Below are positions 14,031 through 22,233 of a DNA stretch of 29,270 bases, one piece after another. The DNA is from a virus, in IMG/VR virus record IMGVR_UViG_3300024492_000008, positions 1-29,270 of that record, one strand, 5' to 3'. The position numbers and the translations under genes are program-made. The first letter of the stretch is position 1. Every line of letters starts with the position of its first letter. The notes beneath the pieces were generated by a model. It was given only the letters and a program-made list of their open reading frames with translations, made no database searches and was not told where the DNA came from.

Positions 14031-14043
14031 AATTTTATAGATC

Positions 14044-14051
14044 TATAATTA
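14044..14051 (+). promoter_or_regulatory. TATAATTA box before tape measure gene
   Basis: Exact octamer in the 44-base gap before the tape measure gene, 23 bases ahead of its ATG. No -35 element. Confidence 0.42.
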
Positions 14052-14074
14052 CCTCTATATAAATGGAGAGTTGA

Positions 14075-17000
14075 ATGAGTACTGGTCCAACACAAGATCA
14101 AGTAGATATAGCACAAGCGCTGAATAATGCGTTAAAAGAGAATTCGGATATTTGGGATAAAATATCTAATTCTGCTACTAGTACTTCAGAGAGACTTCAG
14201 GAGGCTCTAAAAGATCTTAAGAAATTCACGGACCAGACAGAAAACCAACAAGAAGCTTCTGAAAAACTCACGGATACCATCAGAGACTACAACAGCGAAA
14301 CCAAAGCAGGTGGAAAATCAATAAAGATCTTTGGAAAAGAAATCAAATTGCTTACTAAAGAGCAAGAGAAAGCTATGAGAGTGACTGCAGCTCTTACAAC
14401 TGCAATTTCTGGTCTTCAAAATGGAATTGCTGCTACAGGAGCTGCTTTTAGTCTAATTGGTGGTGCTGTCAAGGCTTCATTTTCTATTATTAAAGGAACA
14501 ATTGGATTCTTTGGAGGTCTAATGGGTGGCCTCTTTAAAGCTGCATCGTCATTCTATTCTAATAATGCTGGTGCTGTAATGCAAGCCAATGAGAATATCA
14601 GGGCATCTTTTGGTAATTTACAGGGGCCTATTGGAGGTATGGTAAAATCTTGGGGAAAAGATTTACCACAGGCTTCTAAAGCTTTAGCTGCAGCTGGTAC
14701 TTCTCTTTTTAATGTGCTAGGTGATACAGCAGCCAAAATTGAAGAATTGAATAAGATAGGACAAGCTTTTGGTGAGATGATTGTAAGATTAGGTCATCAT
14801 GTTTCAGGTGCCGCTGGAAAAATGATGCTTTTAGAAAAGGGTATGGGCATCACTTATGAAACAATGAAGACCATGTCTGTTAATGCCGAAGCCATGGGTG
14901 GTACTCTTGAAGAACAATTAGATTCAGTTGCTATTTCTTCTGCTCACATGGCAAAGAAATTTGGGATAGATGTAAAACAAATTGGGAAAGGTTTTTCTCA
15001 AATGGCAGCAGACACAGCTCATTTTGGTGATATTGCTCCTGCAGCTTTAGCTGCGACTGCTGCTTATGCTTCAAAACTAGGCATTGAAGTTAAGAATTTA
15101 GCTGGAATTATGGATAGTTTTGATTCTTTTGAACAAGCTGCTCAATCTGCTGGAAATCTTGCCGAAGCATTTGGAATGAACATTGACGCAATGGATATGA
15201 TGATGGCAAATAATCCTGCGGAGAGAATTGACCAGTTGAGAAAAGCCTTCCAAGACACCGGTAAATCCGTAGCAGACTTATCGAGACACGAATTGAAAAT
15301 GCTTAGTCAACAGATGGGTGGAATGGATATTGATTCAATGAAGAATGCTTTATCTATCCCAGTTGATGAAATGGGATTTGATGATTTTGAAGACGCTATG
15401 AATGAAGCAGGTGAGAAAATGACGCTTGAAGAATCAATGGCTGATATTGCAAAATCGATTCAAAAGCTTACTAATTCTTTAGCTGATTTAGGAAGTGGCC
15501 CATTATCTGCTATGACGAATGGCTTTATGAGAGGTCTAGAGAGATCTAAAGAATGGCGAGAGATGATGAAAATTCTCGGAGACTATTTAGTGAAATTCTT
15601 TAGATTTGGAGAGAGTATTGGACGTATGTTTGCGGATTGGCTAGGTACTCTAGGTGATGTAAAAACACTATGGAAAGACTTCTTGAATTTCGATGGCTTG
15701 GAGAAAGCATTTGCAAGAATTAAAAATGCATTTCAGGACTTTTTCAAGAATTTCAAAAAAGACCCAAAGAAAGCAGGAAGAGACCTAGCACAAGAAATCA
15801 TTGGAGGAATTCAAGAATATTTCAGCGGTGTGGGTGGTGGTGAAGGAGGCAATGTCTTTTCTGGTTTGATCGAAGGATTCATATATGTTGTTGAAGGTTT
15901 TGCACCCATAGTAATAGAGAAAATAGCTTCTATGATTCAGTTGGTTGCAGATTTTATTTCAGGTAACGGTGTAGAGAATAAACTTCAAGAAGCTAGCGAA
16001 TCTGGTATTGGTGGTGCCATGACTTCAGCAATGTTAACTATCTTTACTTCGTTGCAAGACACATTATTGCCTGCTTTGATGAATTTATTCTCTGTGCTTT
16101 TTGAAAAAGTGAAACCATTTTTGATAGATTTGTTGATAAAACTTTGGGGAATTGTTCTCGTGAAGACAATTCTGACGGCTTTAGTTCAACAAGCTGTTAT
16201 TTCTGCTATCTCTGGTGGGTTTTCTACATTTTTAGGAACTACTGCTGCTGCAACTACAGGTGCAGGTGCTCTTGGTACCGCTGTTAATCCTGCCACAGCT
16301 GTTTCAACAGGTGCTTCTTTGCAGGGGTTTATGATGTCTACTGCTGCAATGACTCCAGCATCTATTGCGAAATTTGGAGTTAAGTTAGCAGCAATTGCAT
16401 TATCTGTTTTGCCTACTCTGATTATTTTTGCTACTGAGGCAATTATTGTAGCGACAATTCTCAAAAAAGTTCCTTTTGAAGATTTGCTTAAGGGGTTTGC
16501 AACAATAGGGATGGCGATTTTAGAAATTGCTGCATTGCAATGGGTAGCAAAATTGATAGATCCAAAATCTGTTCTTAAGACTTCTTTAAGTCTTTTAGCA
16601 GGAGCTGCTTTGCTTGCTATTGGTGGTGTTTCATTTGCTTTAGCATTACTAGCAGTGAACTCTCTCATGAAAAAAGTCCCTATGAAAGAAGTAGATGAGA
16701 TGTTTTGGAAAATAATTTCTGCTTTAGAGATGTTACTCATACTTTCTCTTGCAGGGTTTGCTGTAAGTCAATTTTTAGGGGGCCCACAAGCAATTGCTGT
16801 AGTTGCCGGTATTGCAGGAGGAGCTGCATTGTTAGCAGGTGCAGGTTGGGCATTTGCGGAAGCTCTTAGATTCATAGTAAAGGAATCAAAAGGTATCTAT
16901 ATGAAAGAAGTAGAAGAGACCTTTAAATTGATGATTGCTGCAATAGAGCAAGTAGCAATTCTTGCAGCTGCAGGCGCTCTTTTAGGTTTGTCACTACCAT

Positions 17001-18769
17001 TGATAGCTTTAGCTGCCATAGCTTTTACCGCTGCTATTCCATTCTTGAAATATGAAGGATTAGAATTAATCGAAGCTATTAATATTTTGACTCAAGGGAC
17101 CAACATCGAAATTGGGAAGTTAGAGAAAATACTTTCTGGAACTATATTGGCTTTAGATCTATTGGGAATTGTTATTGCTTATGGTGCAGCATTAGCACTT
17201 GATATACCTGATATTTGGCTTGCTACGAAAGGATTGAAACACGCGAAAGCATTCATGATAGGAGAAGATGGAGACACCGTAGGGTCTCTCTTAGAATTTG
17301 CTGAACAAGGTGGTCCATTATCAAAAATATCGGCTTTAAATATTAATAAAGCGAAACTAGAATCGAATTTAACTGCTTTAACTTTTACACTTGAAGCAAT
17401 CGATGATATGATAGACAATATGGCCGGTATTGGATTTTTATCTTGGTTTGGATATATGAGACTTGCAAGCCGAGGCATAGAGTCAATGGCGGGGTTTATT
17501 TCTGGAGACACGTCTAGCAACCTAGATAGCATAGTGAGAGCATTAAATAAAGTTAGAATTGGAGATCCAAAAGAATTTTCTGAAAAAATAGATGCTATTG
17601 GAAAGCTCATTATAGCAGTTCAAAATCTCTCTCAAATTGGGATAGAAGCTACAAAAATGGCACTCCTTGGAAGCCTCTTTGGAAAAGAAGGAGATACTAT
17701 AGCTACTACTTTCTCTCTCATGTTTGGATTTATTCATAAAATTCTTGGTGGATTACAGACTTTCATCAAAGAAGTGGTGACTCTTACAAATGGAATAACA
17801 CCAGACTCCCTCAAGGGAATTGAAGCAGTTGCAGGTATTATTAGTGCTATAGCAAGTTTTGGATCAGCAATGTCAGGACCATTGACAAAGATAGCAACAG
17901 ATCAATCTTTTGTAGACGATTGGTGGGGATCTTCCGTACAAGATAAAATAACGGCTGTTGTAGATGGTGCTAGCAAAATGATGACTAGTATTTCAAAGAA
18001 ATTGCCAACTCTTTTTGAGAATTTACTTCCTGTTCTTAATTTGATTACTGATGCAGAATCAATAGAGAAAAAAGCAAATGCCCTCTCTTCTGTATTTAAT
18101 GCTGTGGTCTCTATTGTAGACGCTGTTGCTAAATTAAATGAATTAGGTGCAAAAGGAAATAAATGGAATGATTTAGTTTCAACTAATTCTGAAGGATTTG
18201 AAAGACTTCTCGAGAATGCTTCAAATATGATGGAAAGCCACGCCCTTCGAACTCTTATAACTTCTACTAATGCATTCTTGAATAATATCAATATTACTGT
18301 TCCTAAAGAAAAAATTACAGCAGTTTCTGATTTTGCTAGCTCAATAAAGAGTATTTTTCAAGACTTGGGAGATTTAGGCTCGTACTTGAAAGAAGAAGGC
18401 GTAGCGAATATTACTGCAGTCTCTACTGCTCTAGAAGACCTAACAAATAGAAATTCTTTGCCAAGTACTGTTATGGCAAAGCTCAACGATGAAATGGTTA
18501 CAATCTCTAATAACTTGAAAGACATGGAGATTAACTTAGAATCAATTGCGTTGAAACCGTTTTTAGATTCCACATTGAAAGCAACAGGAAAGCATGAGAT
18601 TACAATTAAACCTGGACAAGTTAATATGACTGTGAACTTTAATGTTACAATGGATGCAGAACAATTGGCTGTTACAATGCATAAAGGCAATGACAAGACA
18701 AACAATAAAGGGTTCTTTGTCCTTACAGAAGAAGCTAAAAAATCTGAAGCATTTGCAGATGATGCATAG
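14075..18769 (+). CDS. 29: Tail tape measure protein
   Basis: A 1564-residue protein, the longest in the window, lying between tail tube/assembly genes and baseplate genes. The first 100 residues are charged coiled coil. Residues of about 104-160 are an Ala/Gly-rich hydrophobic block, and about 690-1045 hold at least six membrane-like helices separated by short charged linkers. The rest is amphipathic helix. This pattern is typical of tape measure proteins, which set tail length inside the tube and help DNA cross the inner membrane. T4 gp29 has 590 residues. Simple scaling would give a tail about 2.6 times longer than T4, roughly 230-250 nm (inference). The symbol 29 is by role, not proven homology. 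GGAGAG precedes the ATG. Confidence 0.85.
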   Translation: MSTGPTQDQVDIAQALNNALKENSDIWDKISNSATSTSERLQEALKDLKKFTDQTENQQEASEKLTDTIRDYNSETKAGGKSIKIFGKEIKLLTKEQEKAMRVTAALTTAISGLQNGIAATGAAFSLIGGAVKASFSIIKGTIGFFGGLMGGLFKAASSFYSNNAGAVMQANENIRASFGNLQGPIGGMVKSWGKDLPQASKALAAAGTSLFNVLGDTAAKIEELNKIGQAFGEMIVRLGHHVSGAAGKMMLLEKGMGITYETMKTMSVNAEAMGGTLEEQLDSVAISSAHMAKKFGIDVKQIGKGFSQMAADTAHFGDIAPAALAATAAYASKLGIEVKNLAGIMDSFDSFEQAAQSAGNLAEAFGMNIDAMDMMMANNPAERIDQLRKAFQDTGKSVADLSRHELKMLSQQMGGMDIDSMKNALSIPVDEMGFDDFEDAMNEAGEKMTLEESMADIAKSIQKLTNSLADLGSGPLSAMTNGFMRGLERSKEWREMMKILGDYLVKFFRFGESIGRMFADWLGTLGDVKTLWKDFLNFDGLEKAFARIKNAFQDFFKNFKKDPKKAGRDLAQEIIGGIQEYFSGVGGGEGGNVFSGLIEGFIYVVEGFAPIVIEKIASMIQLVADFISGNGVENKLQEASESGIGGAMTSAMLTIFTSLQDTLLPALMNLFSVLFEKVKPFLIDLLIKLWGIVLVKTILTALVQQAVISAISGGFSTFLGTTAAATTGAGALGTAVNPATAVSTGASLQGFMMSTAAMTPASIAKFGVKLAAIALSVLPTLIIFATEAIIVATILKKVPFEDLLKGFATIGMAILEIAALQWVAKLIDPKSVLKTSLSLLAGAALLAIGGVSFALALLAVNSLMKKVPMKEVDEMFWKIISALEMLLILSLAGFAVSQFLGGPQAIAVVAGIAGGAALLAGAGWAFAEALRFIVKESKGIYMKEVEETFKLMIAAIEQVAILAAAGALLGLSLPLIALAAIAFTAAIPFLKYEGLELIEAINILTQGTNIEIGKLEKILSGTILALDLLGIVIAYGAALALDIPDIWLATKGLKHAKAFMIGEDGDTVGSLLEFAEQGGPLSKISALNINKAKLESNLTALTFTLEAIDDMIDNMAGIGFLSWFGYMRLASRGIESMAGFISGDTSSNLDSIVRALNKVRIGDPKEFSEKIDAIGKLIIAVQNLSQIGIEATKMALLGSLFGKEGDTIATTFSLMFGFIHKILGGLQTFIKEVVTLTNGITPDSLKGIEAVAGIISAIASFGSAMSGPLTKIATDQSFVDDWWGSSVQDKITAVVDGASKMMTSISKKLPTLFENLLPVLNLITDAESIEKKANALSSVFNAVVSIVDAVAKLNELGAKGNKWNDLVSTNSEGFERLLENASNMMESHALRTLITSTNAFLNNINITVPKEKITAVSDFASSIKSIFQDLGDLGSYLKEEGVANITAVSTALEDLTNRNSLPSTVMAKLNDEMVTISNNLKDMEINLESIALKPFLDSTLKATGKHEITIKPGQVNMTVNFNVTMDAEQLAVTMHKGNDKTNNKGFFVLTEEAKKSEAFADDA

Positions 18770-18777
18770 GAGGATGT

Positions 18778-18948
18778 ATGGATATCAGACGAGTTGTAGA
18801 AATTACTAATATTATAGAGTCTCTTAGACAAATATTGCCAGAAAACCAGAGAATTCAATTTGATAAAATCGCAGAAGAAAAACTTAAGTTCTACGAAAGC
18901 GTTAATGAAAAAATAGAAACATTAAAAGAGAAAAAAGATGTCGAATAA
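18778..18948 (+). CDS. Small helical protein between tape measure and baseplate genes
   Basis: A 56-residue frame with a perfect AGGAGG site at 18768-18773, overlapping the tape measure stop. The product is a single charged helix with Leu/Ile heptad spacing (RRVVEITNIIESLRQIL, then KIAEEKLKFYESVNEKIETLKEKK). Its end overlaps the next start by 11 bases, implying coupled translation. It may be a small baseplate or tail assembly partner. The strong ribosome site makes it more convincing than its size suggests. Confidence 0.65.
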   Translation: MDIRRVVEITNIIESLRQILPENQRIQFDKIAEEKLKFYESVNEKIETLKEKKDVE

Positions 18949-21937
18949 TAATGATACTACAAGAAGTAGACAGAATGCCGATGACGAGAGTACTTTTGCG
19001 TCTGTGAAGCCAAATGATGGTTCTGGCTATACTACCCTTGAATCAAAAGACGATTTATATCCTAAGAGAGTAAAGAGGCTAAAGGATTATTTAGCTGATA
19101 CTACTAGTGCGAATTCTTCTAATCCAGATGTCACTTATTCTGGAACAAAAAATAAATATCCTATCGATTCTGGAGATGGTCCAAATACTAACACATTCGA
19201 ACAGGAACAGGCCCTTCGAGAAGCGTTCGAATCCTTTAATACACTATCTTTTGGGACTTCTTTTGAAGGCAAAATTTCTTCTCTAGAGAAAGGAATTTAC
19301 AATTCTAGTAATACTTCGGATTCTTTTATCTCTAACAATCCTGAAAAAACCAACGATATTGTCAAAACTAGTCTAGATCCAAACAGGTCACAACAGAGTC
19401 GATGGTTTGGAGTTACAAGAGAAATTGATTATCAAAAAATAAATAAAGACTTGATTTCAAATAGTAACACATATCTCTCTGCTGCTCGTGATAATTTTCT
19501 AATTAAAAATAAGAATATGAATCTAGGATTATCTAACACAAAAGAGATAACTCCTTCTTCTGAAGTAGCTATTAGCGGGTCTACAATCGGAATTGATGTA
19601 GATCATAGAAATTTGCAATTTCTTGATGATCCACAGGCTCGTTGGGGAGTGGATACTAATGGATCTAGATATTCTACGACGACTTATGGAAACAGAAATA
19701 CTCATGATAATCCATTTGAGACGAAGATTAATTTCGAATTAGGAGATACTTCTGATAATAAAGTCTTGGCATTTGCAAGTGATCTCTTTGAGATATTTTT
19801 GTTAGGTATTATTAATGCAAATGCTGGGAATTTATTTCAGGTTTTGAGTTTTGCAATAAGTGAGACACAGAGCTTTACAAAAGACTCAAGCCCACCTGTA
19901 ATTAATAGGTCATCGTGGGAGAATATTTATATTGATAATCCGCAACTTCAAGATCCTACGGAATTATTTAAGGGATCCTCTGGATACAATCAAGACAGTT
20001 TTAGAATATTATTACAAGATATTGACAATAACTTTTCGAGTCCCGAGATGATTTTTGATAAAGGAACTTCAATTGACGCTATCATAAGCGAATTAAAAAA
20101 TGCAGGCCTCAATGAAGTAGTTAGAGCTATCAATTTTTTCTCTTACATGTTGAGAGACTTGAATATTTCTGTACCAAAAGCTACTTTGAGTAATCTTCGA
20201 CATGGTGAGTATTTAAATCCCAAAAAAGAAGGTGGCAATATTGTATTAGCTTATAATATTGCAGCAGCAAAGGGATTATTGCACTTGGTTTCACATGGAG
20301 TAATTCATGGTCTCTTAGATCATAGGAACCGAGGATTCTTTGAAAATCTCACCGTGAACATTAAAAAAGAAAGAGACTTTTATAAAAAATTTATTTCTGT
20401 CGATAATCTCTTAGTAGAAGACGTAAGACATTGGCTCGGTGATTCTTATAAAATTGTGAGATTTTTTAACTATCTTGTAAATTTAGGAGATATTGTCGCT
20501 CTGAGTGATCCTAAATCTCACGTGAAATATTCTGCTTCAAAAGTACCTTTAGATACTTTAGAGAATAGTCCCACTACTAGACTAGCAAAATATCGTAAGA
20601 AAGGAATTAGGAAATCCACCTTGAGCCTTTCAGAATTGCCTAGCCAATATTTGATATTACAAGATGATCAAAAAAATGTAGCTTTAGGTAGAATGTCAGA
20701 AATAGGCAACAAATCGTATTTTGGTTCTCAAAATTCAGATAAGTCCAATGAAGAAGACAAATCTTCTAAATTTAGTGGCATTACAGGAAACCGTTTCTCT
20801 AGAGAACAAGTAATAGCTCTAGAGAACCAACTTGAAGCAGAACAGATGCCATTTTATATTCAAGATCTTAGAACAAATGAAATTATTGCTTTTCATGCTT
20901 TTCTCGGAGATCTATCGGATTCTTATTCAGCGACTTGGGCTGCTCAGCAAGGTTTTGGAAGATTAGAAGCTGCGCAGATATATGGAGGAGGATCTAGGGC
21001 TATTGGCTTGAGTTTTACCATGGTTGCATTTAATGAGACAGACTTCGATGAAATGTGGTGGAAAATTAATAAACTCACGACGCTTGTGTATCCACAGTGG
21101 TCTAGAGGTACTCTAATGGAAGATTCAGAAGGAAAATCATTTGTGCAACCGTTTTCTCAAGTGCCTACAGCTTCACCTCTTGCTAGAGTTAGGGTAGGTG
21201 ATATTTTTACATCAAATTACTCAAAGCAGAATGTTGCAAGATTATTTGGGATGTTTGAGAATGATGCTAGTAAATTTGAATATACTCCTTCTACAGATAT
21301 AAAAAGGAGAAAATTAAATACAAGAGGTTTGAGAATTTTTTCTGAAATTCAGAATTCAAATTTGGGATTAGATTCATCTAATGTTAAGATTTTAGATTCA
21401 GAAATAACAGTTAATTATGATTCTTTACATAAGACAATCAATGCAAAAGGTGTTCCAATCATAAGAAATGTTGAGGTAGAAGACTATCTTGCAATGACTG
21501 AATATCAAGATAGTCCCCAAAGTGAAGTTCAAAATGGAATTTCTGATTTTTTTAAGAGTGAAAATAATCCTATAGTGAAGGCCTTTGAATCTACTGCGGG
21601 TAGAGGGATTGCTGTAGCAATTAATTCAATTCAGTTTTCTTGGAAATTAGGAGAATATCCTTGGAATACCGATCCAGGTTCTAGAGCCCCTAGAATGTGT
21701 GATGTATCTTTAGGAATGACACCAATTCATGATATTACTCCTGGTCTAGACCACAATGGTATCAATCGTGCTCCTATATATGGGGTTGGTTCTTATTCAA
21801 ATAATCTTAAGGGCGATCCTCACTTATCGACAGATTCTTATAATAAAATGATGCACGATATTACTTTAGAAGAAGCACAAAATCTTAGACCTCCGAAATC
21901 TCCCCATAAATTTAATGCTAATGATTATAAGGAATAG
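18938..21937 (+). CDS. Baseplate tail-tube cap/initiator-like protein (gp48/gp54-type)
   Basis: A 999-residue protein. The first 270 residues are Ser/Asn/Thr/Asp-rich and look disordered or strand-rich. A helical middle (about 280-520) follows. A recognisable domain at about 650-740 reads IIAFHAFLGDLSDSYSATW, then RAIGLSFTMVAFNETDFDEMWWKINKLTTLVYP, then a Pro-x-Ser-Pro-Leu-Ala-Arg-Val-Arg-Val-Gly-Asp segment. That layout is common in phage baseplate proteins related to the tail tube, which cap the hub and start tube polymerisation, as T4 gp48 and gp54 do. Neighbours (tape measure upstream, LysM and hub proteins downstream) fit. The exact T4 counterpart is uncertain, so no symbol is given. The ribosome site is weak and translation is probably coupled to the 56-residue gene. 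Confidence 0.6.
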   Translation: MSNNNDTTRSRQNADDESTFASVKPNDGSGYTTLESKDDLYPKRVKRLKDYLADTTSANSSNPDVTYSGTKNKYPIDSGDGPNTNTFEQEQALREAFESFNTLSFGTSFEGKISSLEKGIYNSSNTSDSFISNNPEKTNDIVKTSLDPNRSQQSRWFGVTREIDYQKINKDLISNSNTYLSAARDNFLIKNKNMNLGLSNTKEITPSSEVAISGSTIGIDVDHRNLQFLDDPQARWGVDTNGSRYSTTTYGNRNTHDNPFETKINFELGDTSDNKVLAFASDLFEIFLLGIINANAGNLFQVLSFAISETQSFTKDSSPPVINRSSWENIYIDNPQLQDPTELFKGSSGYNQDSFRILLQDIDNNFSSPEMIFDKGTSIDAIISELKNAGLNEVVRAINFFSYMLRDLNISVPKATLSNLRHGEYLNPKKEGGNIVLAYNIAAAKGLLHLVSHGVIHGLLDHRNRGFFENLTVNIKKERDFYKKFISVDNLLVEDVRHWLGDSYKIVRFFNYLVNLGDIVALSDPKSHVKYSASKVPLDTLENSPTTRLAKYRKKGIRKSTLSLSELPSQYLILQDDQKNVALGRMSEIGNKSYFGSQNSDKSNEEDKSSKFSGITGNRFSREQVIALENQLEAEQMPFYIQDLRTNEIIAFHAFLGDLSDSYSATWAAQQGFGRLEAAQIYGGGSRAIGLSFTMVAFNETDFDEMWWKINKLTTLVYPQWSRGTLMEDSEGKSFVQPFSQVPTASPLARVRVGDIFTSNYSKQNVARLFGMFENDASKFEYTPSTDIKRRKLNTRGLRIFSEIQNSNLGLDSSNVKILDSEITVNYDSLHKTINAKGVPIIRNVEVEDYLAMTEYQDSPQSEVQNGISDFFKSENNPIVKAFESTAGRGIAVAINSIQFSWKLGEYPWNTDPGSRAPRMCDVSLGMTPIHDITPGLDHNGINRAPIYGVGSYSNNLKGDPHLSTDSYNKMMHDITLEEAQNLRPPKSPHKFNANDYKE

Positions 21938-21942
21938 CTCTT

Positions 21943-22233
21943 ATGATAAAAAGGTATTCGAAAGACAGAATTTTATCCGGCAATAAATTGTCCACTCATG
22001 CTGGCGTAGCTAATATCAGGCGTGCCATTGAATTGAATTTATTGACAACAACAGAAATATTTGTCACGGAATCCAAGAGGTTAGACCATCTTGCTCATGA
22101 ATTCTTAGGTGACTCTCAACTCTGGTGGGTTCTTGCTGCTACTTCTAACATTGGATGGGGATTACAAGTTCCTCCTGGTACAATTATTAGGGTGCCAAAT
22201 GACTTGGCAAAAATTGAGGCGTTATTAGGATGA
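21943..22233 (+). CDS. 53: LysM-domain baseplate protein, gp53-like
   Basis: A 96-residue protein. The second half carries the LysM-type pattern seen in baseplate proteins: RLDHLAHEFLGDSQLWWVLAATSNIG, then a Pro-Pro-Gly-Thr-x-I-R-V-P ending. T4 gp53 (196 residues) and P2 gpX use such a domain to anchor baseplate parts to the tube or hub; this one is a short version, about half of T4 gp53. Its stop overlaps the hub gene start by four bases (ATGA), so the two are translationally coupled. The position between a tube cap-like and a hub-like gene supports a baseplate role. Confidence 0.7.
   Translation: MIKRYSKDRILSGNKLSTHAGVANIRRAIELNLLTTTEIFVTESKRLDHLAHEFLGDSQLWWVLAATSNIGWGLQVPPGTIIRVPNDLAKIEALLG

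Noticed and set aside
14057-14063. TATAAAT, close to the T4 late promoter sequence
   Set aside because: It runs straight into the ribosome site of the tape measure gene, so a transcript starting there would lack a proper leader. The TATAATTA box at 14044 is better placed.
16186-16740. Minus-strand open frame of 184 codons opposite the tape measure
   Set aside because: Antisense shadow of the Ala/Gly-rich hydrophobic block; no ribosome site or promoter, and all clear genes run rightward.
21943-22233. Cell wall lysis enzyme suggested by the LysM-type domain
   Set aside because: The LysM domain stands alone with no catalytic domain, and its neighbours are baseplate genes, so a structural anchoring role fits better.
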